64,000 bases of DNA from Beroe forskalii (Eukaryota; Ctenophora; Nuda; Beroida; Beroidae): contig WFMF01000026.1 in NCBI GenBank assembly GCA_011033025.1, positions 434,001 through 498,000 on the forward strand. The letters run 5' to 3'. Shown here one piece after another: positions 1-11,612 of this stretch. Within the stretch, counting starts at the first letter, position 1. Each line of letters opens with the position of its first letter. The position numbers and the translations under genes are program-made. The notes beneath the pieces were generated by a model. That model searched no databases. It saw only the letters and a list, made by a program, of their open reading frames with translations, and was not told where the DNA came from.

Positions 1-413
1 TCCCGCTCCCACCTAGACCTGACAGAACAGGCTGCCATAGCCACTAGGAAACCATCTATGAACAGAACAGACAGCGCTCCAAAGTGCAGCACCCTGTGGA
101 ACCCCATCCTCCCCAAGATCTCCTCAACCTTCAGACCTACTGACTCAGGAATCCTCTTCCCTAACTACTGACACCACTCTTCCCTAACTACTGACACCAC
201 TTTTCTTGTTTATGTTATTAGTGATATTGTATTTGATTATCCCGTCACCTGATCACTACACTACCCCCATCCCCCACTCCCCGGACACCACTCATTTCAT
301 TTATAAGCATCCTCTCACCTTCCATCTTCAGCTGACGACGATAATCACATGATTTTCGAAAGCTCCTGATTTAAAGTTTATCGTATCATTTAAACGTTTT
401 AATCATTTAAGAC
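1..413 (-). repeat. Dispersed repeat R1, copy 1 (runs off left edge)
   Basis: This stretch is nearly identical, in reverse complement, to 19383-19770, and a shorter piece recurs at 4190-4320. Shared landmarks are a block with AAATCAGGAGCTTTCGAAAA, a GCTGAAGATGGAAGGTGAGA block, and a stretch ending CTAGGTGGGAGCGGGA. The repeat continues beyond base 1. The longer copy suggests a degraded retroelement, possibly Penelope-like. Confidence 0.75.
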
Positions 414-1830
414 GTATGGGAAAGGTGTGTGTTAGAGGTGCTGAGAGGAGGAGGGTTAGAGATTGGGTGAGAGAGCAGTTGTGGAAAGGTGTGTTAGAGA
501 TGCTGAGAGGAGAAGGAGGGTTAGAGATTGGGTGAGGAGGTGTAGTTGTGGAAAGGTGTGTTAGAGGTGCTGGGAGGGGGAGGAGGGTTAGAGATAAGAG
601 GAGGTACAGTTGTGGAAAGGTGTGTTAGAGATGCTGGGAGGAGGAGGAGGAGGGTTAGAGATTGGGTGATGAGGTGTAGTTGTGGAAAGGTGTGTTAGAG
701 ATGCTGGGAGGAGGAGGAGGAGGGTTAGAGATTGGGTGATGAGGTGTAGTTTAGAGATGCTGGGAGGAGGAGGAGGGTTAGAGATTGGGTGAGGAAGTGT
801 AGTTGTGGAAAGGTGTTAGAGATGCTGGGAGGAGGAGGGGGTTAGAGATTGGGTGAGGAGGTGTGTTTAGGAAAGGGGTGTTAGAGGTGGGGGAGGAGGA
901 TAGAGTGGAAAGGTGTGTTAGAGATGCTGGGAGGAGGGGGGTTAGAGATTGGGTGAGGAGGGTGTAGAGGTTGAGGGAAAGGAGTGTGGAGGTTAGAGGT
1001 GCTAGAGATGCTGGGAGGAGGAGGAGGGTTAGAGATTGGGTGAGGTGTGGTTAGAGATTGTGGGTGGAAAGGTGTGTTAGAGATGCTGGGAGGAGAGGTT
1101 GGGTGAGGGGGTTAGAGATTGTGAGGAGTTGTGGGAAAGGTGTGTTAGAGATGCTGGGAGGAGGAGGGTTGAGGACAGGAGGTGTAGTTGTGGAAAGGTG
1201 CTAGAGGGAGGGGGGGTTAGGAGGGAGATTGGGTGGGGGGGAGGAGGGAGAGAGAGCAGTTGTGGAAAGGTGTGTTAGAGATGCTGGGAGGAGGAGGAGG
1301 GTTAGAGATTGGGTGAGGAAGTGTAGTTGTGGAAAGGTGTGTTAGAGGTGCTGGGAGGAGGAGGAGGGTTAGAGATTGGGTGAGGAAGTGTAGTTGTGGA
1401 AAGGTGTGTTAGAGATGCTGGGAGGAGGGGAGGGTTAGAGATTGGGTGAGGAGGTGTAGTTGTGGAAAGGTGTGTTAGAGATGCTGGGAGGAGGGGGGTT
1501 AGAGATTGGGTGAGGAGGTGTAGTTGTGGAAAGGTGTGTTAGAGATGCTGGGAGGAGGAGGAGGGTTAGAGATTGGGTGTGGAGGTGTAGTTGTGGAAAG
1601 GTGTGTTAGAGATGCTGGGAGGAGGAGGAGGGTTAGAGATTGGGTGTGGAGGTGTAGTTGTGGAAAGGTGTGTTAGAGATGCTGGGAGGAGGAGGAGGGT
1701 TAGAGATTGGGTGTGGAGGTGTAGTTGTGGAAAGGTGTGTTAGAGATGCTGGGAGGAGGAGGAGGGTTAGAGATTGGGTAAGGAAGTGTAGTTGTGGAAA
1801 GGTGTTTTACAGGTACTGGGAGGAGGAATA
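414..1830. repeat. Purine-rich 67-bp minisatellite array
   Basis: About twenty degenerate copies of a unit of roughly 67 bp lie head to tail, each with GTGGAAAGGTGTGTTAGAG, GATGCTGGGAGGAGGAGG and GTTAGAGATTGGGTGAGG. The spacing is exactly 67 bp in the best-kept part (about 1570-1760), and the middle (850-1250) is more scrambled. The plus strand is almost all purine plus T, and GGA/GGAGG runs could form G-quadruplex or triplex structures. It lies just downstream of the last visible CNOT10 exon, so it is intronic or 3' of that gene. Minus-strand ORFs here are repeat translations. Confidence 0.9.
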
Positions 1831-1971
1831 AAGAAATAAACGCATTCATTCTTGAACTTTGCTTAAACTTTGATAAGTTTAAAGTTTTAGATGAAACTTC
1901 GTGCGAAGTCAATACCTTCTCACTTTAAAAGCCGTGCTAAATCCCAAAACCTGCCTCCTTACTGTTCATAC

Positions 1972-4900
1972 CTGCGCTAAGATACGCTTCGCTCGGTTTA
2001 GATCCCGCTTCATACAGTAGAGCGCGACACTGTTGAGAATGATGGTGTTGTGAATCTCCCTGGTTTGCTGTTCCTGAGTTCCTGGCAACTTGCCGGTGTC
2101 AGGGCTGCTGCTCCCACTCCCTCCCCCTTCCTCGTTCACTGCAACATGGAAACGTTAGTAATGTCAACCGACATGGACTCTCCCTGGAAACTTGACGCAA
2201 CAGCTCGTGATTATTTATTCAAATACCTCAAAACGAGAGTACCAGTTTTCAAGACATGCTAAGTCATTTTCATCTTTCGAATTGTCATCAAACGCAACGA
2301 CAATCTAATATTGAAATATATGTCAGCTACTAAAAGCCCTATTTTACAAGAAACAGGACTTGCACTGAAAGGAAACAGTTTCATCTTAGATCATTTAAAT
2401 GTACACTGCATAACTCATGTAGCTTAATAAGTTGATACTCAGTAGAAAGGCTTTCATCCGCCGACGTGTCTGTTCTCAATGCTACGAGTTATCTTTTCCA
2501 TGTTATTTGTTAATACGCGAGAAATAGGCTGCCGGACAACTGCCCCCAACACTATCCAAGGTCACACAGAAACGATAGGCGTGTTCAGGCACAAGAATTA
2601 GGTAGGCAATGGAAAGTCAAGTCATAATACTTATGACCCAAAAATAGCGGTTGTGACCAAAAACTATACCAAATTTTACTGTTGCCCTTTCCGTCCGTAT
2701 TGGACGTTGTTTGTTATGTTGTTTTCTCATGATATGTGAGTTTAATCAGGCTTCAAACAAGGGGGTGAAAATTTTTTATCAAATTCCTGGCTCCAGCATA
2801 ACAGTACAATTATAGGTATGGGTAAATTTTGTTCAATTTAAGTTCCTCAAATTCCATTTGAATTCATAATGTATCACTGAATTGCTCCAAAACTACACAA
2901 AACCGTACAATTGTGGGGAACACTTCTAAAACAATGTGCCACCTCAGATTACAACTAATTATAATACGAGGATTACTAAATAATAAATTATTTTTGAGTA
3001 ACAACTTCTCTTTGTGACATTATAGATTCAAACACTGCAAGTAGCCCCACCTTTGTTTTGCCACGCGTTCTGTTCGATGATGCTTTCAATAAACTCTGGA
3101 GCTAGACAAGACGTTGCTTCGTTACTTCTGTTGAGAAGGATAAGAGCTTCCGCTGCGTACACACTCCCTAGCAACCTGAAAATGTTTTAAAATGTACATA
3201 CACCCCAGCAACCTGAAAATGTTCAATGTACAGTGTACACACTCCCTAGCAACCTGAAAATGTTTCTAAGTTTATACACCCCAGCAACCTGAAAATGTTC
3301 AATGTATACACTCCCTAGCAACCTGAAAATGTTCAGTGTACACACTCCCTAGCAACCTGAAAATGTTCAGTGTACACACTCCCTAGCAACCTGAAAATGT
3401 TTCTAAGTTTATGCTCCCTAGCAACCTGAAAATTTCCAGTGAACACACTCCCTAGCAACCTGAAAATGTTTTCAAATGTACACACTCCCTAGCAACCTTA
3501 AAAATGTTCAGTGTACACACTGCCTAGCAACCTGAAAATGTTCATTGTACACACTGTCTAGCAAGTAGCAACCTTATTACTATCCTGATTCCTAGCACTG
3601 TTGCTCAGCAACCCCTACAAAACTCTGAAATTACCTGAGACTGGGTGGCGCTGACTTTAGGTTCAGGAGTTCCTGGGCAGGCTGCAGAGCTTGGAGGGGG
3701 TCCCCCATACCCAGCCAGACGTACGCCAGGTTACAGAGCACAGAGGCGCGGAGTTTGGAGGTGTCTTTTAGCGGGGGCGCAGGGAGAGCGCTCACCGGGG
3801 AACTGGGAAACATTGGGTTGCTGTATTCTAAGAGAGCAGTTATTGGTTTATACAAAGCAATTTGGATAGATTCGTATAGGCAACTCAGTCCAATACCGAT
3901 ATATATATTATAGTTGGGGTTAATTTCAAAAACGTCGAACTAAGTATAGTTAAGTTGAAACTAAGTGATCGTAGCACTGCAGTTTTTATAACAGAATCTA
4001 CATACACCCATGTTTGGCATTTTATTCCCTCGGGATTACCTGTTAGCAGCATCTGGGACAGGTAGGAGGTCGAGGGCGTTGTTCAAGCAGAGGGCAGCGT
4101 ATATCAGGGAGGGTGTCGGTGTCTTTGACAGCTCCGCACTGAAACAGGGAATATCTGAATATTTGGCATGTCATTGGAATTTAGAGAGCAAGTTAAAACG
4201 TTTAAATGATACGATAAACTTTAAATCAGGAGCTTTCGAAAATCATGTGTGATTATATCAGCTGAAGATGGAAGGTGAGAGGATGCTTATAAATGAAAAT
4301 GAGTGTGAGTGATCAGGTCATTGGAATCATTTGTTATCCAACTTTTATCAATACTGCACAAATTATTGTATGTAGACGTTCTAGCCAATACCGTTACCAT
4401 GTTTCGTAATTATTTCCCTCTCAGGAATGTCCAGCTCATATTATGAGGAACATTACCAAACCACTCTAAGCTACCTGCTACCGCCACTATGTCTGGTAGT
4501 CATGTGTTTGTTATGTCTTAACTCCTTCATCATGACATTGGTTCCCAGCAGACCTCAGCACAGAATCTACATTAACTTGTTAGCAGTGGATTTAATCATT
4601 TTATTTGCAGGGATGGTCCTGCTATTCCATATTCATTACACGACCGAAACATCAGTGACTCAATACTTCGATCACTTGATCTGGATTTCCTATTATTACG
4701 GATTGTTCCTCTTCTTTGGACTTGCCCTATCGAGAGCAGCAATGATCAGATCCGCAGTATCAGTGGACAGAGGGAAGCTGGCTAACATTGTGATAAGTGT
4801 TTCGTGCATCGTAACTGTGGTAGTATTCATTGCTCACAGTACCATCAAATTCCCTGACTACAAGCGCTATCCGATTCCATCAGCAATGCAATCTGTTCTA

Positions 4901-7900
4901 ATTCTACTCCTAGTTCTGTCCACTCTACTGATGAACGCTGTCATCCTAAGGACTGTGCTCTGCCACCAAGACATCGCCTCTGCGAGTACGGCAGCTAATG
5001 TGACAGCAATACTGCTCTTCCTGAACTACTTCGTCAGCTCACTATTTGCTCTTGGGAGTTAATGTCTACTTTTTATACCTGTACAGTACCCACCACACCT
5101 GTGCGAATCACATTGAATCATCTTACAATTTCAATGACTCAGATCAATCTGCGGCTGATCACACTTCCAATCACTTCCTTTTTGAACACTCTTCTACTCT
5201 CCACCCTGACTCATGGGTTGACTTCCTGCTCTGCACTAAGCCAGGACGACACAACACGGAACTGGTGTGTTTGTTGGTCCAGTCCATTGGTAACAATGTG
5301 ATACTGCTGCTACAGAGGGAAAGTGTAGCTGTGATGAGGCGCAGTAGAGCGAGTGTGAGTGAGTGGTTGGCTGGGAGGGACGAGGAAACGAGGTCGGAAC
5401 ACACCCAGCCTTACGTCTAGTGCTGGGCAAAGGAGAGGCTGTATAAGTCGCATACCTCGAATAAACGGAATAAAATTTATACTGTTGTCGTCATCCCGTC
5501 TTATCAACTTTAACTTCGATGTTGTTTCATATTATATTACAGGTGAGAAAGCTCTTAATAGAAATTCTTATTTACAGCAGTTTAGCATTTAACTTGTTGA
5601 CAATCATCATTTTAGCATAATGAATAAGTTTCAATGACCAATTCAAAGGAAAAACTCCCAACCTTCGCTGCTTAGGATGGCTCTGGTTGGAAGTGTTGAG
5701 GATGGTTTTCCTATAGACCCCACTTCCCACGATAGCTTTCACCGTATTGCTCTTGCAGCTCTGTATTTGGGCACTGTCTGCAGATTGCTTCACCACACCA
5801 ATAGCACATTCCGCAATCCGCAGCCAAAGTCTAGGGTTCCTGGAGTACACCGTGACAGCTTGCGTTAGACAGTTAAACGCGGCTTTAGGTTGACCTGAAA
5901 TAACGACAGATTTTACAAATCAGCAAAAGTTTTCATAGCATAAACTTTCGTTAAAATCAAATACCTACACATAGCCAGAAACTTCATCCAAAGCCGTTTA
6001 TGTAAGCATATTATGCAGTGATTTAAACCAATGACTGCACTAACCCATGCGACAGGATGAAAGAAAACTTTGAACTGATATCAATTATCAGGCTTTATTT
6101 GAAAGTTCTAGATCATGCAATTTAACTAGAAGTTCTAGAAGGAGCGAAGTTTAGAACGCTAGAACTTTGTACCTGCATGAAGAAGCAGGATACCGTAGTT
6201 GTATAGGATCTGATAGTGATGATTCAAACTGTACATGGTACTGTTGCAACCTGAAAAGCATGAGATTTTCTCAAATCGACGATAATGATGTAATGAGTTC
6301 TGTTTAGCTATGATATGATGCATGGACTTAGCCAACAAGCTAAAACGAAATGAAATTAAATCTGGTCACGTACGTACACAAACCCGCGCACGTAGAATTC
6401 ATGTCAACAAAGAAATTTCATTCGCGCAATCCATATTTTACAAACTTTTGTGAAATTGCCAAAATAGAACTTCGCGCTACGAAAGGTCATTTGAATGGCA
6501 ACTTATTTGTAAGTAAATATGTAACAGTTAGAGAAAATCAGAACAGTTCATGCAGTAGAATTTAAAATAAATTTTGGCAACCAAATACCCACTGAATTTT
6601 AACAAATAAAAAGAATTTTGTTGCCTACAGGTTCCGACATACTAAGTCTTTTGATGCGTATACCTTGGGGTGCCGCTTTGACAGCCTCAGTGTTGGCTTC
6701 CAAAGCTTGACTCATGTACAAAACTCCTAGGTTGTATTTCTGCATCTGATAACAATAACGCTATAAATAACGGTGATTAAATATCAAAATTTATCCATAT
6801 CATCAGCATTTTATCATCAATTAATTACAAATAAAAATGACAGATAACTGTGGTACCAAAGCTTTTGACAAGTTGTCTGCAACCCAAAATATACACTGTG
6901 TTCATTTTATACACATCTGTAAACTCTGATGTACCTTAAAATGCATACACCCGAAGTTGTTGTAGTAGAGAGTGGGTATGTGCTCTTTACTCGGGCATGT
7001 CTTGGGTGCTGAGTTAAGAAGTTTGCAACTTTTCTTAAAGTTGTTCCTCAGATACTCGAACTCAGATTTCAGGAAAAGGGAAGACGCTGTCTGGAACAAG
7101 ATATGACGAGGTCAATAATTTGGTGTTATGATGGCAACACTGATCTCAAAAATTAGGAGTGACGTGAAAGGAAATATACCTCGCAAAATTACGACTGTTT
7201 AGATTGTTTGTTTCGACCATAAGAATCCAAAAGAAATTCAACAACCAATAAGGTAGTCTTAAAGTTAATTCTATATCCACTTACGGTGCCACAGACACTC
7301 AGAACATTCTTTATTTCCCTTTTGCAAGCTTTCAAACACTTCTGTTGGGCAAACAGTCTAGTTTTGTACTGGTGCATACGTGCCTTGTGCATTTCGTTCT
7401 GAACTGGCGTGTCTCCTGACTGAAGCGACAGGAAATGTCACAGATGTAACTATGATGTAACAGATGTAACAGATAAAATTTAATTTATTTCAGTGCGTGC
7501 TTCAGTTTTCCTTACCTTTCAAAAGTACTCCGGGTACTCACGAGTACCGGGAAATTTTTATTGACCGGGAAATTTCGAGAATTTGAAATTCTGATCAGTA
7601 AAAGCAAAATCCTAGACCCACTTCCTGGCAAAGATTCTTCCCGCTTACCGGTAGAAAAGAATATTGAATATTCCCACTTCCAGGTACTTAGGAATCGAAT
7701 CTTATTACTAATGGCGAGGAATCTTTTCCAGTCATGAGGAAATTTCCTCGCAACAAGAGCCAGTGAGAAATTTTTCCACTCCCCAGTTGCACCGAATCTT
7801 TCCAATTTCGAGTGGCACCGCATCTACCGCGGCCCCCGCTTTTAAATTTACTAGGAGGCGGGGGTTCAGGTTATACGAAGATTTTCAATGTAATAAGTAA

Positions 7901-10436
7901 TTGATGAAATATTTTTAATGGATAATATAATCTGGTAAAACGTTTCACTGAAATTCAGCTAGCAAAAATACACACAAAGATCTCCGAATAAAAGTCTCAG
8001 TAAGTCTCAGCAAGTCATCTTCCGTCCGTGCATCCTGAACAGCTCTGAAGCTGGGATCCCCATCTGTCTGGCTATAGCGTTCCTGTCCGACCCCGAAGCA
8101 AAGCGATTCCTCAGAGTCCTCCTCTGTTCCGCAGACATGGTCCTCCTGGCGCCCCCTCTTCTGTGTCTGAGTGGTCCTGCAGCTCTCCTGTCCTCGAGAT
8201 GGAGGGTGGTCAGCTTCGAGATGAGGATCTGTTCAGGGTCCTGCTGGGAGACACCACCCTCCTGGGGGTCTAGGAAGGACATGTCGAGAGCACTGATCAT
8301 GGTGGTGGTGGAGGGACTGCAGCCGTCTATCATGTCCAGGAGGGGAGAGGAGGAGAGCCTTCTGAGGGCAGCCACCCGGGGGAGCTCCTTGGGTTCCTCC
8401 TCCATGGTGGTGTCTACTATCAGAGGGGTGGGGGATGGAGTATGAGGGGCAGGTTGCGGGGAGGCTCCATTCTGAGTGGCGGGTGTATGGATGGGAGAGA
8501 GGCGGGGGGAGGGAGGGCAGTCTGTGAAGTAGCAGGGGGTAGGGAAGCTCAGTTCCTGGAACAGGACAGGGCAGAGCGGGGGCGCTGTGATCTTCAGGGA
8601 GGTGGCGAAGGGAAGGGCTGTGGGTGAGGAGGACTTGGGGCACCGGAGTCTGGATTTCATCTTACTGGAGAGTCTGTGTGGTAGTTGGGAGTAGCAAAGA
8701 GAAACTGGATGATTCTACCAACCTGATGTCGGGTTATATAGTCGAACTCTGATTGCGCGGCCTACGTTTTAGGACGCACTTTGACTGGCATTATCACATG
8801 AATTCTTCCATTACCCCATCACGGGACCAGAAGACCAAGATGACGAGCTTACGATGAATCATGTACTCAAGAGAATGGCTCATTGAGTGGTCACGTGGTG
8901 TCATCATTGACTGATTGAGGTCACGTGACATCATCAGTGAGGTCACGTGATAGCACAGCGCTGAAGAAACGTTGAAACGTGATCTAGTCCGATTGTCCCT
9001 TAACCTTCAATCGACCTCCAGTGAAGCTCTGGCTAGGGCCTATAACCTTGAAAATTATGCAATTTTTAGTGTCACAGGCTTATAATAATAACGAGCAGGC
9101 AAATGGAAGCAAAAAACGATAGTTCTATCTACTTGAAATGTCTGGCTCACTTGGGGCTCCGCCCCAGACCCCTGCTTATAACCCCTGTTTATACCAGAAC
9201 ATCTGGATTTCTTCATGCTTGCCCCCAGATTCATTCAGATTATGAATATGATGCCGTATGATGGAATATTATTTTCAAAAGACATTTCGAGAGCGAAGTG
9301 AGCAGGCCGTAAAAAGAATAAGAATTTAATTTGGCGGGGAAAATGTGGTGAGTGTCGGGAAGAAAAAGGCTTTTGAAAGGTTAGAATAACTGAAGCTATC
9401 AGGTCCAATAAGCTAACTAAGAAAGAAGGGTAAATGGCACTTGAGAGACTTCTTCTATCCAGAGCAGAATGATGAAATAAAGCCAATTCTGGATACATGG
9501 ATACAGCTAAACTCACTTCGCCCGATTTGGCAGCCATCTGCTTGTCAAGGTAATACACGACCATAGCTGCGCCTTCTGTCTGATACGTAGACAGATAGCA
9601 CTCCACCAAGAGGAAGCAAATCTTGTAAGCCAAGCCCTCCTCCAGGGGCTCTATCAACTTGAACAACTTCTCCAGGATTACCACAGCCTTGTCGTAGTTC
9701 TTAGTCTGGTAATGTACCAGAGCGATGTTGTAGAGCAACACTGCTTTCTCCACTTCATCAACTTCATCGTCTTCAGCGTCCTTATTCATCTGAGAACATG
9801 AGAGTCATCATGGGGCCCGGGGAGACGATTATAGCTATATTGTGATCATCAGGCTCTCCGCTCTTCAAAGAAGTGAAATAATTGATCATAGAAAAGCGAT
9901 AGGAGGCAATATATCACTGAAATATTTCTTGGATACCAGAAATCGAAATCTATCCTAGAATCCTTACCTTGCTCTCCAGAACTTGGAAGTTTTCCAGTAG
10001 GCACTCTAGATCTTGATCCGGACCTCTCTTTAGATACTCGCACAGAATCAGGTTCAAATGTACCTGCAAACATCGGTTATTACTAATTTCATATTTCAGG
10101 AACGCAATCGAGACAAGAACCTTGTTGGAAGTTTTATTTTAAAAATTATATTCGGCTTGTACGTTCTTGCATCCCGACGACTACCCATATTATATTGGCC
10201 AATTATTCATATGAATATTGCTGATTAACCATTTATTAATTCGAATTATTGATAACCAATGCAATGAACTCGTATATAAAGCTAATGAGTGTTGAGAAGT
10301 GACTGACTTTCGTTCCCAGGGATGAGGCAGGAGCGTTAGCAGTAAGAGTTGATATACATTCCGAGTAACGGCCTTCGTCAAAATGATTCTTAGCAACCTC
10401 CACGGCACTAGGGACACTGGCCTCCTCTCCAGTCAT
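1972..10436 (-). CDS. CNOT10: CCR4-NOT transcription complex subunit 10 (12 exons, 3' end off window)
   Basis: CNOT10 is a TPR-repeat scaffold of the CCR4-NOT deadenylase that pairs with CNOT11 on the CNOT1 N-terminus in cytoplasmic mRNA decay. Exons, high to low: 10308-10436, 9968-10063, 9517-9789, 7285-7419, 6935-7090, 6664-6745, 6173-6250, 5663-5894, 4040-4138, 3635-3820, 3051-3175, 1972-2138. Every junction is GT-AG and phases carry through for 586 codons. Family signatures include FKLIEPLEEGLAYKICFLLV, HQYKTR followed by CLKACKREIKNVLS, FLKSEFEYLRNNFKK, NPRLWLRIAECA, and a C-terminal NTIILNSVALYCMKRDLNRA. The start follows an in-frame ATG (MTGEEASVPS); the human N-terminus is longer and unlike it. 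Exon 12 ends in phase 0 at a good donor, so the last TPR exons lie left of base 1. Two other genes and a splice-acceptor minisatellite sit in its introns. Confidence 0.93.
2139..3050. other. CNOT10 intron 11
   Basis: This is AT-rich intronic sequence between exons 12 and 11. I see no second gene, RNA gene or recognisable repeat in it. Confidence 0.6.
3176..3590. repeat. 34-bp minisatellite made of the exon-11 splice acceptor
   Basis: About a dozen copies of a unit with CACTCCCTAGCAACCTGAAA plus AATGTTCAGTGTA lie in tandem, spaced 34 bp apart at 3311, 3345 and 3379. Read on the minus strand, each copy gives ACATTTTCAG followed by GTTGCTAGGGAGTGTGTAC. That is the 3' splice site and first bases of CNOT10 exon 11, whose true copy ends at 3175. 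Several copies diverge at the outer end. Confidence 0.9.
4190..4320 (+). repeat. Dispersed repeat R1, fragment
   Basis: A short copy of the R1 repeat, with the AAATCAGGAGCTTTCGAAAA and GCTGAAGATGGAAGGTGAGA landmarks in the orientation of the 19383 copy. It lies in CNOT10 intron 8, just upstream of the GPCR-like ORF. Confidence 0.75.
4427..5420 (+). pseudogene. Rhodopsin-like (class A) GPCR, intronless, one frameshift
   Basis: Two overlapping frames together give a seven-helix protein of about 330 residues, antisense in CNOT10 intron 8. The first frame (4427-5062, 211 aa) has helices near residues 15-40, 48-67, 80-108, 119-140, 155-178 and 189-210. The second (from about 5046 to 5420) gives the end of helix 6, a long third extracellular loop and a helix 7 around TELVCLLVQSIGNNVILLLQ. 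The switch is one base near 5045, inside helix 6. The Asn of helix 1 (CLNSF) and the Asp of helix 2 (LLAVDL) are kept. The usual DRY is SRA, and CWxP and NPxxY are not recognisable. A pyrimidine tract and CTCAG lie just before the ATG, so a 5' untranslated exon may be spliced on. It could be a recent pseudogene or a sequencing indel; the ligand is unknown. Confidence 0.65.
8007..8660 (-). CDS. Nested intronless gene of unknown function, 217 aa
   Basis: This open frame lies in CNOT10 intron 3, in the host gene's orientation. I do not recognise the family. The first 90 residues are rich in Pro, Ser and Thr. The middle has Ser-rich and acidic stretches (LRRLSSSPLLDMIDG, QQDPEQILISKLTTLHLED). The C-terminal 55 residues are basic (RHRRGGARRTMSAEQRRTLRNR in part), followed by DRNAIARQMGIPASELFRMH, which might be a helix-turn-helix-like segment. 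Local GC is well above the surrounding intron. A TATA box 74 bp upstream of the ATG and three E-boxes further up support an independent transcript. It may be a transcriptional or nuclear regulator, but that is inference. The antisense frame at 8137-8445 is a composition shadow. Confidence 0.6.
   Translation of the reverse strand: MKSRLRCPKSSSPTALPFATSLKITAPPLCPVLFQELSFPTPCYFTDCPPSPRLSPIHTPATQNGASPQPAPHTPSPTPLIVDTTMEEEPKELPRVAALRRLSSSPLLDMIDGCSPSTTTMISALDMSFLDPQEGGVSQQDPEQILISKLTTLHLEDRRAAGPLRHRRGGARRTMSAEQRRTLRNRFASGSDRNAIARQMGIPASELFRMHGRKMTC
8734..8740 (-). promoter_or_regulatory. TATA box of the nested gene
   Basis: On the minus strand the sequence reads CGACTATATAACCC, giving TATATAA. 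It lies 74 bp upstream of the ATG at 8660, so transcription would start near 8705 with a short leader of about 45 nt. Confidence 0.6.
8885..8950. promoter_or_regulatory. Cluster of three E-boxes (GGTCACGTG)
   Basis: CACGTG occurs at 8892-8897, 8922-8927 and 8944-8949, each inside GGTCACGTG and next to TCATCA or TGACATCA-like bases. It looks like a small tandem duplication of a 20-30 bp unit. GTCACGTGAC is the CLEAR/USF-type bHLH-zipper site. The cluster is 150-215 bp upstream of the TATA box and is best read as the nested gene's promoter. Confidence 0.5.
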
Positions 10437-10449
10437 TTCACTTCCTATT

Positions 10450-10620
10450 CTCAGAGGTAGAGAGGGTTAATGGAATGTCAACATTTAACAATGAGTGGTA
10501 GAGAGGGTTAATGGAATGTCAACATTTAACATTGAGTGGTAGAGAGGGTTAATGGAATGTTTACAGTGACTGGTAGAGAGGATTGATGAAATTTTAAATA
10601 GTGAGTGATAGAGGGTTAAT
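10450..10620. repeat. 41-bp tandem repeat at the CNOT10 5' end
   Basis: Three to four decaying copies of a unit starting GTAGAGAGGGTTAATGGAAT and containing GTCAACATTTAACA lie immediately upstream of the CNOT10 ATG, spaced about 41 bp apart. They fall in the promoter or 5' leader. Confidence 0.75.
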
Positions 10621-11612
10621 GCAATTTTAACTTAACAGTTAAACAAGGGAGTGATTTTTATAAAAGGAGCAGCCAGCATATTAGTGACAACTAGAGAATA
10701 AACAGAGAAACTTTGCTTTGGAATACAATAAAAATTAATGCGTAATTAGATAACAATAATAACAGTAAATATCAATCACACTGTGGAATAAATGAGATGA
10801 TAATTTGTACTTCAAACCAAAGAAAAGAAGAAACATTCAGTGCAACATAACTATAAACAAACTTAATAAAGTTCCCAGCATACTGCAGAAAAATTTACTG
10901 AAAGTTGTCTGTAATAATCGGGAACTCAAATAATTGCACTTTTTGTTGCATTGTTACAATTTTCAGTGCTGATTGTAGTCACGACTGAGTCCTGACCATT
11001 AAGGAGCTCACTGATTCTGAGTTAAATGAATTCAAATTATGCATCATTTAGTAACCTTAAATAATAAATCATTTCTGTATTCAAAACTCCAGCATTTTAA
11101 TAGACATGAAACCTGCAATAAAAGTATTCAGAGCCAGCATAATTTGTAAAAAGAAGTTGGACTAACACTAATATTGCATTCAATTGACACACCAATTAGT
11201 TGGTTAAATGATTGAAAATTATCCATTAAAAACGTCAATTAACATTCAAAAGCAGTAACAATACATCTTTCAAAACATGTTATCAGTATCTGAGATTATA
11301 AGCAGTCAAAAGAAGCTGGCCTTATCGACAGTCATACAGTCATCTAGCTCTACATTTTTAGTATCACACGTTAAGTCAGTGCTAATTGCGATTATCAGAA
11401 ATTTTATTATTCTTCACATTTAAGCATCAGACCAGTTAAACATAGTACTATTTAAATTGTCATATAAGTTCCACAATAACATTAACGAATTTAAATCTTT
11501 TACTCCAATATTTGCATATTTAGACAGTTATGAGTGGAAAAGTTATCAATGTCAGAAGACTCATTCCCAATGTCTGAAGGCAGTAATTACAGGTCCTGTA
11601 TAGTAGAGCGGT
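10621..11612. other. CNOT10-METTL26 intergenic spacer
   Basis: About 1 kb of AT-rich sequence between the CNOT10 5' end and the METTL26 stop codon. It should hold the METTL26 3' UTR and CNOT10 promoter. I see no other gene or repeat. Confidence 0.6.

Noticed and set aside
5677..5868. Plus-strand ORF across CNOT10 exon 8
   Set aside because: Antisense shadow of a well-supported exon.
7512..7823. A 103-codon minus-strand ORF in CNOT10 intron 3
   Set aside because: No domain, no promoter signal, odd composition; it looks like chance or a decayed repeat.
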